Shown here: positions 1 through 13,335 of the stretch, piece after piece
Layout of the letters: the number at the start of each line of letters is the position of its first letter
Numbering within the stretch: the stretch's first letter is position 1
Assembly: GCA_030141605.1 (NCBI GenBank)
Contig: JAQGDQ010000589.1
Span: 62,001 to 126,000 of the forward strand
Length of the DNA: 64,000 nucleotides
Source: Tubiluchus corallicola
Lineage: Eukaryota; Priapulida; Priapulimorpha; Priapulimorphida; Tubiluchidae
Reading direction: 5' to 3'
The notes under the pieces: generated by a model
Told to the model about the DNA's origin: nothing
What the model saw: the letters and a program-made list of their open reading frames with translations, nothing else
Database searches by the model: none
Made by a program: the position numbers and the translations under genes

Positions 1-117
1 GCTATTTGGAATATCCATTGTCTCTGAGTTTGGGAAATTTCGCGGCTGTTCCAGGCATTGTTGTCACCCGCCGTTCTACAGTGATTTAGATTTTATACGT
101 AAATAAGTTGTGTTAGC

Positions 118-540
118 CTATTTGGTGCTGGTGCTGTAGGTGTCACCATCGCTCGCGTCATCATCATCGCCATCAACATCATGATCACTGTGTGATGTGG
201 TGGGGTTGTGTGGCATGGTTGTGGTAGTGTGCTGTGGGTGTTGTGCTGTAAATGGCATGATGGGGTGGTAGGGTGCGCATGGGGTTGGTGGAGTGGTGTG
301 GGTGGTCTGGTGGGTGTGGTTTAGTGTAGTGCGAGTGACTTGGTGTTGATGACGTGGTGTGGAAGGTGTTGGTGTAGTGTGGGTGGTGTGGTGTTGTGTT
401 GTGGTATGGTGCAGTGTGGTGTGGTGTGGATGATGTGGACAGTGTGCTGTGAGGGAGTGTTGTGTTGGTGTGGTGTGGTGTGATGTGATGTGTGGGTGGT
501 GTTGTGGCATGGTGTGGTGTTGCAGGTCGGTGTGGTGAGA
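118..540. repeat. GT-rich minisatellite (TGGTGTGG-type)
   Basis: About 420 bp of irregular tandem units built from TGGTG and TGTGG on the plus strand, with almost no A/C-rich interruption. The minus strand is open for 130 codons, but the predicted peptide is only His/Thr/Pro from the repeat, so I do not call a gene. A tract of the complementary composition lies at about 26200-26595. Confidence 0.85.
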
Positions 541-564
541 TTTGGGTTGCAGTTGTGAGTTTTT

Positions 565-745
565 ACTACGAATGCTCTGATTATTTATTCCGCGTTACTG
601 CCACAACCTCTGTATGAAAAAAAGGCAGATGCAAGTGGTATAAAATGTCAAGCTGGATTTTTCAAGCTATAAAATGGAGCGGTATAGGTGGAGGGTTTTC
701 TTGTACTTAAATGGAATACAGCATGAGTGTTACATAATTCGTGTG
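565..745 (+). repeat. Dispersed repeat piece, inverted copy near 34690-34870
   Basis: This stretch, including the run GGTGGAGGGTTTTCTTGTAC, reappears in reverse complement around 34690-34870 with moderate divergence. A weaker relative with the AAACCTCCACTTA core is seen near 18600-18690. No coding capacity is seen. It is probably part of a short non-autonomous element; its class is not clear. Confidence 0.6.
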
Positions 746-759
746 CTAGTTAAAAGTTT

Positions 760-2080
760 TGTTCAGATGTGGTGTAATCTGTTGCACTCATTGTGATAAT
801 GCAAACGACTAAGCGTTGGCAACTAATACATAAACATTCAATTGCATTAATATTGTAGAAATAATTATTAAGCAACATCAACAAAAAATGTATGTAAAAA
901 ACACTATCATTAGTCAAACACTAATTTAACTACTTTAAAATGAGCTAAATATGGTTACCTTTTACCATGTTTCCAAAATAAACAAAACACTTTAAGCCAG
1001 AGGCTTACTGTCTCAAGTCGATCAACTAACAAATAAATTGCCAAATAATGCACCACAGCTAAACCTAACTAAAAAGGGGTACCTATTTGTCTAGCTTACA
1101 TGCCACCCCAAATGATGTAGTCCTCGCTAGCGTTATGATGATCAACCGGCATTATCTCACTTAGAAAGTACACAATGGAGGTTGCGTAGACCTACTAAGT
1201 TTACCGTAGGGCGCCTCTATGATGAGGTTGCTACTCAGTGTCATCTTAATGTCATCACCAATTTCTTGAACAGCAAGGAGGTTAAGTTCAGCTTCCACGC
1301 AACTGCTAGCATCAGATAAGCAAATACTGAATCGTGCAAATTACAGTCTCTGGGTTGTTACCGTACTGGGGGGGTGCCTTGTCACTTCAAACATGGATCA
1401 GCCTCTCAAAGGTTTGTCGGTAAGCCCATAGCACTTCCCAACAATACGATCACAGCAATAAGACAAAGTCTTAATCGTCACCAAACTTTGTGGAAATGTC
1501 TCTCATCAAAAACATCTGCCCCCTCAAGTTGTCCAATAATTTCAGATCTCATGGACAAAGTCACCATACGTTATAACTGACTACGTGGACAATACTACTT
1601 GCACGTCATATCAGTCTACGTGCCGTACCTGGAGTAAAGTTGCTGACCTCTTTTTGATACCTGCCAGAGTAGTAGGCATAGGTATACGCTGGCTTCCTAC
1701 AGCTATCATTACAAGCGATTAAACTGGCCCTCCCTTAAACAGTACTTACTAACCTTCGCTAATGGCCATTATCGTTTACAGGCTATAGAAAAGATCTTTT
1801 TAATGCTAATGTTATTTTACTTCCACATTTGAAGGAAAGGTAGAATACATATTGAGATATGCACAGCACAGAAGGGCCAAAAATGATTGGGGTTTGTGTT
1901 TTCTTTCCAAACTCTGCAACTGGGCTGACCAACCAACTGACAGACTAACTGAACAAACACCACACTCACATGACATAAGCTACTACACCAGTCTATTTAT
2001 GCGGGAAGCTGACATGCACGTTTCACCTGTGGTAATACAAGAAGATTTAAACTTTGGGTTATCATCTCATGCGTTTTGAG
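760..2080 (+). repeat. Repeat D, copy 1 (uninterrupted)
   Basis: A roughly 1.3 kb sequence whose second copy is in the same orientation at 43305-45830. Both copies share the same block order with scattered substitutions and small indels. In copy 2 about 1.3 kb of LTR sequence sits near the point matching 1085-1095 here, so copy 1 is the empty site. Short ORFs inside it (for example 1374-1580) are not kept in frame between copies. I do not recognise a transposon family; terminal repeats were not evident. Confidence 0.7.
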
Positions 2081-2269
2081 GTATTACATTAAGTATTAAT
2101 TTTTTATTATATTATCGGTTATTTATTATATTATGGGTTGATTTTTATTGCGTTATGCGATATTTTTATTCACTACTATGCAGGACGTTTATTACATTAT
2201 CAGTTGCAACATTATGCTGTCGCTGGAGCTGTGGTATCGAATCTATCCAGGTACCAATAGAATTAACAA

Positions 2270-4772
<2,503 letters not shown>

Positions 4773-6162
4773 ATCTCTCTCTCTCTCTCTATTGTCAATA
4801 GTTTTTTCAATTGATCGGTTAAATGTAGTTGATCAAGCGACTTTCTTCGCGTTTTGCCTTTGCGTTACTTTTGTCTAATTTGCATGTCGAAAGGTGATCT
4901 GATTAAACTGCCCAGATAGAGTAAATTATCCCGCCTTGAATACTTGATACAATGATAGTGACTGTTTGTATTACCAGTGGGCTAATGCTAATCCGGTAAC
5001 TTAATCCTATAAGCTGCTTAACAACTCGGGATTGAAGAAGCAACACGCTGTAAAATAACAACGAATCAATTCAGTGATTTTGGGGGTCCTTAACAGCGCA
5101 ATAGAAGTTATTTATATTTTGCGGAAATTAACATGAGTAACATGATAAACACGATAAACATCTAGTAAAGAGCAAAGTGACTTTTAAACTTCTTGGGGGA
5201 TGATTGTGACGTATTTGTTAAACTTTTTGTCAATATTCTGATCTCATATTAATTGCCACACAGCATCAGATGAAAACATTTTTATTTTATTATCTTACTG
5301 AAGGCGTTTATGAAAATAAATGTGTTTTTGACCTGTCTAGCAAATACTTACTTATTTCTACTTGCATTTATTTTTAGGAATTTTGTTTTTCTAAGTCGAT
5401 TAGCTCTTAGTATCTTCTCAAGATGTTTACAAAGAATCTCACAATGACAGGTAAAAGGAAGTTTATGGATCAATGACTGGCGTCAGGCTATTAGGATTTA
5501 CGCCATTCATCCCGTGAAAAACTATTTAGGTAATTTCTAGTGAACTGACTAGCTGCATGTTTTCTAGGATTTGAGCAAATTATCTTTGAGTTAATCGGCT
5601 TAGACCTGGATGAAGCTTTTGTTGTTGAGAAGAGCGAGTCGTGTTTGTAAATTGAGCTGTCATTTAGAAAATGAGCGTCTGCATTCAAGAGAGAAGCTTT
5701 GATCTGTAAACAATAAAGCTTTGAAATCTTAAGCTCCTCTGAAATGTAAAACCTGCAGCATAAAGCCAAAGTTCGTCAACCTTCAGTATTGGAGGCTGGG
5801 ATAATGAGATGCTATAAACTGATTCAATGCGTTGCCATTACTATCGTAAATTTTTATTAGGTTTGAAAAGAATCGGCGCAATGCATTTCAAATAAAATGC
5901 AAATAACAAATAACGAATTTCTGAGCTGAAAACTGTATGTGATAAACTTAAAGGACTAGAAAAGGGGCACATGAAGTGGTATCAGAAAAATCGCCTTAAA
6001 AATTATATTACTTTACAGCAAGTTTAGCGTATATCTTACTCGTAGTTTTGTTTGTTTTCATTTTAAATTTCCCGTGATACTGTTCCGAAGTTGCCATTAC
6101 ATGACGTCATATACGCGCAACGTAAATCAGTATTAATACCCCAACTGGTATTGTAACAGTTT

Positions 6163-6205
6163 ACGATATACAGTCAGACCTCGTTATAATACCCCCCCCC
6201 CCACA
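6163..6205. repeat. Possible pogo/Tigger-like terminus next to a poly-C run
   Basis: TATACAGTCAGACCTCGTT followed by ATAATA and a run of about 12 C. The CAGTCAGACCTCGTTATA string resembles terminal inverted repeats of pogo/Tigger-type DNA transposons. The inverted block at 34520-34570 carries the same string. I did not find the opposite terminus, so the element, if real, is incomplete. Confidence 0.35.
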
Positions 6206-6219
6206 CTTCATAATGTCGT

Positions 6220-6375
6220 TCAGCGCCCATTCGTTTGGCAAAACAAAATGTCCTAGACGATCCACTAACACTTGAAGAAGTACTACAGAAAGTCATTGCA
6301 TCCCAGAAACAAAGCGAAACTGCAGGTTCTGATGGAATCCAGACGTATCTTTTCAAATATTTGAGCATGGATTAG
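6220..6375 (+). pseudogene. LINE reverse-transcriptase fragment (N-terminal RT motif)
   Basis: One plus frame reads PLTLEEVLQKVIASQKQS then GSDGIQTYLFKYL. This is the region of LINE ORF2 between endonuclease and RT, where families show a K(A/S)PGPDGI-like block. It is only about 50 codons long with stops on both sides. The same relic is present, more decayed, in the inverted copy at about 34360-34500. Confidence 0.55.
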
Positions 6376-6835
6376 TTAATGCTATTAGTTCATCTGTTAA
6401 ATTTGGTTCTAATGAATTATGATTTTCCTTCAGCATGGTGCCTGGTTAAGCTTGTTTTTCTCATTAGAAAAAGGTTGTGCGGTTGTTTGAGAAAATTACA
6501 GAAGCATCAGTATAATTCAAGGATGTTGTAAACTGCAGGATTCTTTAATAAACGAGCGAATAAAGTTATGGATAAATTCTAAACCCGAGCAAGCAGGTGA
6601 CCAATCAGGAAGAGATTGTGTTGACAAATCCTAACCTTGTGACTTCTAACTGATGATGCAGCTTACAGTTTAGTTCTGGGAACACACGTCTCCACCTATC
6701 TGTCGATTTCGGAATTATGTTCATTTGTGTGTTTAGATGAACCTTATAAACTCTGCTGACCTAGCAACTCTCGTCAGTTTCTTGAAATTGATTAATAGTC
6801 ATTGCACACAAAATTGTTTTCTTGACATAATTAAG

Positions 6836-7389
6836 ACTTGCAGCACGGTGTGGGCTGCCGTGTCATCCGTCCTGCCTCCACTATGAGCGGACGGCAGTCC
6901 ACTGGAGTCAGAACAAGTGGGGTGTTACCCTCATCTGGGCATTCCGATTATCGTACTATCGTCTTATCAAATCAGACAACAGTTGTCTAGTATTTCTGAG
7001 AGTTTTCAAGACATGAGACATGTGGTTGCTACTCTGCCTCAGGCAATTTCCAGTGCCATTTTGGATTTTACTGCATGTCGCGCACCAGAGACGCCTACAA
7101 CAGGTGATACTTTGACAAAGAAACCTCTTTTGGGTTCTACCCCTTAAATGGCTAATACTGGCACTGCTGATGCTCAGCATCAAAATCAAGGGTCTAGCCA
7201 GATCCAAAATGGTCCTTCTGGTTCTACCCCACGTGTACGTTTTGAAAGTGGCCTAGGCCAGTCTTTTGAGCCCAATTTGTGGACTTCTGGTTGTTCTACT
7301 GCACAAACAGGTTTGGCAACCATCACCGTGGCACAAAACGTTGATAATGCTGCTGCAAACATGGCGAGTGACACCAGTATGCATTCATC
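6836..7389 (+). pseudogene. Gypsy LTR end, leader and gag remnant
   Basis: The stretch GCACGGTGTGGGCTGCCGTGT near 6845-6865 resembles the 3' end of the LTR at 19242-19634 (minus). An ATG at 6883 opens a Ser/Thr/Gly-rich frame that soon breaks; two further short frames (6917-7147 and 7148 onward) carry Gln/Ser/Thr/Pro-rich sequence of gag-like composition. No CCHC knuckle, protease or RT follows: the frame from 7148 runs directly into the integrase region, so most of pol is deleted. Confidence 0.5.
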
Positions 7390-9022
7390 CCCAACTGCAG
7401 GACATTTTGGACAAAACAAAACACTTGATTTACTGCGGCAGCGCTTCCTTTGGCCAGGTATGCAGCAAAATGTTGAAATATGGACGCGAACTTGCGAAAT
7501 TTGTTGCAAGAAAAAGGGATCGCAGCGAAAACCTCCGGCACCTTTACAACTATACCGTGTGGGCACCCCTATGGAACGAATGGCCATTGACGTGGCAGGA
7601 CCTTTTCTGTTGTCTAATTCTAACAACAAATACATATTAGTTGCAATGGATTATTTCACAAAATGGTCGGAATGCTATCCCTTAAAAACCAAGAAGCCGA
7701 GACTATAGCTGCAGTATCGGTAAACGATTTCTTTTGCCGATTTGGGTTACCAAACGAAATTCACTCAGACCAAGGCCGAAATTTTGAAAGTAAGATCTTT
7801 CAGCAATGCTGTAATCTTATGGGTATTGAGAAAACTCGAACGACTGGGCTTATCCCAAAAAGCGATGGAATGTGCGAGCGCTTTATAAGGACCATTTCGC
7901 GAGAGCTTGCGCAATTCACTAGTGCCAACCAGCGTGGGATGAAAAGATTCCTTTGTTTTTGCTTTCATACAGATCAGCCGCACAAGACTCAACTGGATTC
8001 ACCCCTGCTCAAGCCATGTTTGGTAGAGAATTAAAGCTGCCTCTTGATCTATTAACAGGACGCCCACCTTCAAACATTGATTCAAGTACTGTCGTCCAGT
8101 ATGTTAAAAATCTTGAGAATCGTCTACATGTCCTTCACCATTTCGTCAGAGAAAACCTTTGCATTTCCCATGAAACAATGCGTAGACGCTATAATGTCCG
8201 TTCTCATTATGTTCAATTTTCTGTTGGGGAAAAACTTTGGTTTTTTAACCCTCAGCGTATAATTGGTCGCAGTCCAAAGCTTCAGTCTGATTGGCAGGGA
8301 GCTTATGAAATCATAACACACCTCTCAGATGTTGTCTATCGTATGTCGGGACCAAGACAAAGATGCAAAATTGTTCATGCAGATCGTCTATGGCGTTATA
8401 CACCAGCCACTGGATTTTCCTGGACACGTGGTGAAACGCCTTCACTCAATGAATTATCTGACAGCCAAGCTACAGTAACTTATAGCCTTGATCCCAAATT
8501 TGTGCCGACAAATCGGCCGCCGATAACTCCAATGCCGATCCATCGGGTATCGATAAATCTAAAACTAAACAAAACATTGAATTCGAGCCACAGCTGACTG
8601 CAGTTGACCGATCTGTATCTCTCGATTCCTTCAAATTGCCGCCACCTTCATACTCACCATGCAGAATAGCTGATTATAATGATGAGCACAATGAAAACGC
8701 ATCGAGTTTTCCAGCCCAAATTCCAGAACTACTTAATTCCTCCATGCCAGCCTTAATTTTTATTCGTGATCCACTTTTCCTTTCCCATGACAATTCATCC
8801 AGCGGTGATGTACGGCTTTCATTGCCCACATTCACTCCGCCTGTACCAAAATCACGAACATCCACACCCGAAGGAGTTGATTTCTCAGAGTCAACTACAC
8901 TTAATTTACTTACTCAGCCGACTCTGCTGAATTTATTCCCGACAAATCAACTCGACAATTCATTAACGAATGGATTCCTGGTAGAGGCGAACATATTAGT
9001 TTTTCTTCTACGTTTTTAAATG
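7390..9022 (+). pseudogene. Gypsy-type integrase and pol C-terminal tail, frameshifted
   Basis: The frame ending at 7708 carries the HHCC-side motif (GHFG...LLRQRFLWPGM...CEICCKKKG) and the start of the integrase core (MAIDVAGPF, with the first catalytic Asp). After a frameshift, 7700-8030 carries FGLPNEIHSDQGRNFES (second Asp) and SDGMCERF (catalytic Glu). A second shift leads into 7953-8597 with a GPY-like C-terminal region (KLQSDWQGAYEI, HADRLWRY). The last open part, 8636-9019, is a Pro/Ser-rich tail. At least two frameshifts and the missing protease/RT/RNase H make it inactive. The tail recurs inverted at 20970-21578. Confidence 0.85.
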
Positions 9023-10215
9023 ACGGTATTGGAAATCGAATGTGTTTTCTTTAATTAAAAGATTTTTGAACTTTTTTCTTAATTGTGATTTTAACTTTAA
9101 AAAATAGATTATTGTAAATTGTCATTTGTTCTAACATTTATCTCAAGAGAAAAATGGCAGGACAAACATTTTGCTTTTTGCTAAACAATTACTGTTTGTT
9201 TGGACTGTTTCATCTAAGATGTACTAGTAAACAGTCGTGATCGAAAATCTTAATTTCGTTGTTTTAAATCAACTGAATTCAGTTGTTGGCTAGTTCTAAT
9301 TAGTTTTTTCTTTCTCGATAATTGATGTTTATTGTTGTTGCTTTTGTCCATAGAGGTCCTATTTCTAGTTTCGTGGCAAGGCCTTGGTCCATTCGTTACC
9401 ATGTGAACAGAGAGACTTTGACCACTGACCAACCCTCAGTTGCCTAAATCAATCAGACAGTAAGGTGATAAGTTTTTTTTACAAATTTAAGTTGTCAGCG
9501 ATTGTTTTTGCTCATCAAAGATGTTGTTTTATTTAAAGATAAAGTGGCATATAAACGTTTTGCACCTTTTTTTGTTTCCTGCTATGAATATAGATGGTGT
9601 AAGTAGATTAACTACCTTTTTTCTTCTGTTGTACAGCACACCTTATTTGGAAATTTATGGAGAATCGACGTTTTTCGGCATAGAAGCCAATAAGCTCAAT
9701 AAATCTTATGCGTCGTCTCCAGTGAAAATTCACTTGGACTAACAGTATGCTTGACATGAGTACTACTAACGTTGATCTTTTCCAGGCAAGCTCTACCAAC
9801 CCAGGTGTTACGTCAGTGGTATCGGATGCGCTGTTGCTTGACTAAGGGCTAGTCCACACCTCACACCTTACTTGCATTTGCTTGTTGAGACATGATAATT
9901 GATACTGGTGAATCATTACGAACTGCAGATCGTGCTGATTATTTATGCTACGTTTACGTTTATTTGCTGATAGCGCATTTTTGCATTGTTAGGTAGACAT
10001 ACTTAGGCATATTTAGTTGGAAGTTTTCTAAGTCGACTCGCCGTTAGATAAAAATTGTTGTTACGAGAAATGCAATGTCTAACTTAATCTTATTCAAACA
10101 AAAAAACTGAGATTGTTTCGTCTTTTAATTTGAAATTCAGTAGGCGTTATGCACTAGCTCATGTTGTTTTGTTGAATTGCCAGTCTTTACAAAATACTTC
10201 AGTAATTCTATTTGA
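9023..10215 (+). repeat. Gypsy 3' non-coding region, copy 1
   Basis: Non-coding AT-rich DNA after the pol stop, matching the reverse complement of 19775-20970 very closely. I see no env-like gene, polypurine tract or LTR here; similarity to the other copy stops at about 10215, just before an AT-dinucleotide run. Confidence 0.65.
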
Positions 10216-10225
10216 TTAATGGAAA

Positions 10226-10253
10226 CAACTATATATATATATATATATATATG
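10226..10253. repeat. (TA)n microsatellite
   Basis: About 12 TA units at the point where the Gypsy-like homology ends. Confidence 0.85.
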
Positions 10254-12080
10254 CTTTCGCTCAGTCAAAATCGTTTTTTTTGTTGGTACATTGCCCTGTA
10301 CATAGTGTGTCACTTTGGTTTTTTGTATAACCTTCATTTTAATACTTTTCTATTAATCACGTGTGTTACTAATAACTTAATACTTAAGTGACTTAATACA
10401 TAGGTCCAACAGGTCTCCCGGGAATTTAGTAGCGTTGTACTAATAATATAACTTAGTATTTATTACTAATGACAACGCAGAGTTTTTTAAGTTTTTCAAT
10501 GAATGGTCATTACATGTGTCATATTATAATTATTATTTTATCTGTTTTTCATGTCATTATTGTTACATGCAATTGACGTTTGAACATATTTTTCATTGAT
10601 TTCATTGATAATTAGATCATTAACAAAAAAGAAAAAAGGCACGTTTGTTATTTCAGTTACAAATTTAAAATTTCCTTAATAAATGAACAAAGCGACAGTT
10701 ATAACTGATGTTCCCTTTTGCAACATATTCTTTATTGTAGTATAAAAGATATTGATGTTTTCAAAACTTTTGTGAGTGCTGTGTAACATTCTTAATGCAG
10801 CAGTTTATTAATTATATGGCTACGTATTTTATTGTTTCTGTTGTTACATGCATCAAAACTATTACAGCCTGCTTTTTAGTATTGATTGTTACATTGATTC
10901 TGTTTTTGTGAATGTACGTGCCTTTCTATAACATGTATATGTTGGCATTTCAGCTTTCATGACATTTTTTTTTTGTTTGGAATTTGGACCTAGTGCAACT
11001 TTAATAGTTCATTGTTGGTTTATTAGCTTATGAAAATTACCTGTAGATATGGTAAATACAGACTTCAAGTCCTTATGTGTACTTTGCCTAGCTTATAAAA
11101 ATTCGATGAAGATACATAGTGTCACTTTGATTCATTTGTGATTTTCAAACAAGTCTATTGCTGCTTTACTCATCTATTCCAAACAACAAACGTTTTGGCA
11201 AATACCTTATGTGATGTGTTTACATTGTATTTTTGGTGAATGCTAATTTTTTCTAGACAATCAATTTTTGGCAAGACATGTAGTCATGTTTTTTGTTGTT
11301 ATTTGTCGCGTTAAAGACCATTCCTAAGCCTACAGTGCAGTAACGTTCCATATTTGTGCAAGAACTTTAATCATCGGCTATTCTGTAAATATAGATTTTC
11401 CGAATAATTAATGAAACATAATTCTTAAGATTTGATTCCACAAAAATTTATTTTGTGCCATTCCATTTTTATCATTGAAAATGTTCATTTCATCTGGGCC
11501 TCTCATGGTTGTGTTTATGGTAATTGTACGTTGCTAGTGTCGACTATTCTTGGGTAGTGAGGCCTGGTGATTTGATTTATTTTGCTGTATTGTAATGCTG
11601 TCTAGCAATATTCGAGAAAAAATAAACTGATAATAATAAAAAATTGCCCAAAAATTTATAAACCTTATAGGAGGCCAGCTTTTTGACGAAATAATTAGGC
11701 CTTTCGCAATGCTAAAGTTTCTGTCTAATTTTGATGTTATTCTCGGGACCAAATACTAAAAGAAAACACCAAAAAATATGTTCTTGCCGTTTTTTGTGCT
11801 AAGGCTACTTTTTACATTTTAGTCCCTTGACCAATGATAAGAGTTATTAACAAATTTTTTTCCGAAATTTATATCGTAGATTTCAGACCCGAAAATATTT
11901 AAGGCTTTTCTGTAAGTGCACAATTAATATGCGGTACAAATGTATGTACCGACTGTCTTTAAATTATGAATATGCGTTTATTTGTTTGCGTGAAATTTGT
12001 AATCCTTCATAAAAGAGTCTTACTGCATCACAAAAATGCTAAATTTCAGGCTTTGCCGTTGAATGTAAAAAACAACATTG
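10254..12080. other. AT-rich intergenic stretch, nothing recognised
   Basis: About 1.8 kb with only short frames and many oligo-T runs. I see no protein motif, terminal repeat or tandem array. Confidence 0.5.
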
Positions 12081-12082
12081 AC

Positions 12083-12093
12083 CGTATAAAAGC
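12083..12093 (+). promoter_or_regulatory. Candidate TATA box upstream of the fucosyltransferase pseudogene
   Basis: CCGTATAAAAGCC lies about 155 bp before the ATG at 12242, a plausible core promoter position. That the upstream region still carries this element suggests a duplicated gene rather than a retrocopy, but one TATA match in AT-rich DNA is weak. Confidence 0.3.
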
Positions 12094-12241
12094 CACAACA
12101 CGGTGAACACCATTCATCGCTACTTTACACCGCTCTGGGTTTCCGACGAGGTTGCAAAAATATTTATTGGTTTATCTTAAACTTGTTGAACACTTTTTAT
12201 TTGTGAATTTATTGAACTAAAACTTGATTTGAAATAAGAAA

Positions 12242-13335
12242 ATGAATAAAAACACAGCAACATGCATATGGATTTTTTGCCTGGTTTTAGTTTCTTTGTG
12301 CACAATTAACATACCATGTAAACTAGTGGAGAATGCTGGGAAATTTAGAGCCAAAAGTTTCTTTCAAGATCCAAGCACACAAATAAATAAAAAAGTTATA
12401 CTGCTCTGGAATTGGTACAATCACAGTAAGGTCTGGGAGCGAGTTGAAAATCCTTTTTCTCGTCTGTGTCCAGATCACCAAAGAAACTGTGAAACAACGC
12501 ACGACAAATCTCGATTGAGCGAAAGCGCTGCAGTGGTTGTACATATGAGGATAGGAAAAGAGTTTCTAACAGATCCCTTTCCTAGTTCCTGACCGTCACG
12601 GCAACGATGGATTTTCTTTGTTACTGAAAGTCCCATCAGAAAGAAATTTGCTACACGTGGTAAAAATCCAGATTTGACACATTTAAACAACATATTTAAC
12701 TGGACTATGACATATCGTCAAGATTCAGATATTCCACGTTTGCATGGAAGAGTTGTTAGAAAAAAGGAAACGATTGTGAAAATTCCAAAAGGAAAAACGA
12801 AACTTGTTGCATGGTTTGTAAGTAACTGCAAAACAGACTATACCGGCCGCATGGAATATGTTAGAGAATTAAAGAAGTATGTAAAAGTAGATGTTTACGG
12901 CAAATGTGGCAATCTAACATGTATGGAAAAGAATTCTTGCATGGAAATGCTAAAAAGGGACTACAAGTTTTATTTATCATTTCAGAATTCTTTCTGCCGT
13001 GACTACATAACTGGAAGTGTACAATATATTGATGTATGACGTTGTACCAGTTGTCAGAGGAAGTGCTGACTATAGTAAACTAACACCCCCTCATTCAGTT
13101 ATCAACACAGCTGAATTTTCATCACCAAAACACTTTGCCAAATATTTACTATACTTAGACAAAAATGACACTGAATATTTCAAATATTTTCGTTGAAAGA
13201 AATATTATGGCATAAAACGAAATCCTGATGAATGTTTTTGCCTTTTGTGTGAAAAATTGAACAACCCATAAAGTTTATAATATTCACGACTGGTGGGTTG
13301 TGCAGGGAAATTGTGTCAGAGCTAAAAGACATTAG
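12242..13335 (+). pseudogene. Alpha-1,3-fucosyltransferase (GT10) pseudogene
   Basis: GT10 enzymes are Golgi type II membrane proteins that move fucose from GDP-fucose to GlcNAc on glycoproteins. Here an ATG is followed by a signal-anchor (residues about 8-23), a stem, and then family landmarks in order: QRWIFFVTESP, NWTMTYRQDSDI, WFVSNC, the donor-site block near LSFQNSFCRDYIT, VVPVVRG, SVINTAEFSSP and a C-terminal WW-containing segment ending at the TAG of 13333-13335. The gene is broken: TGA at 12590-12592 where Arg is expected, a small deletion and frameshift at about 13011-13025, TGA at 13194-13196 where Trp is expected, and a further frameshift at about 13268. The two long open pieces (12242-12592 and 12674-13039) are in the same frame. 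No intron or poly-A tail is seen. Family call is confident; exact acceptor specificity is unknown. Confidence 0.88.

Larger units (their letters stand above)
4790..6835 (+). repeat. Block B copy 1, right part
   Basis: Continues block B after the LINE. It matches the reverse complement of 33745-36430. In the core (about 5150-5800 against 35420-36090) the two copies read almost base for base the same; toward 6400-6800 copy 1 lacks some segments. A 92-codon frame is shared by both copies (5491-5769 minus and 35455-35733 plus, starting on TTG) with only a few differences. Because flanking non-coding DNA is just as conserved, this shows recent duplication rather than selection on a protein. Confidence 0.75.

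Noticed and set aside
5491-5769. 92-codon ORF conserved in both block B copies
   Set aside because: Start is TTG, no known motif, and non-coding DNA around it is equally conserved, so conservation reflects recent duplication.
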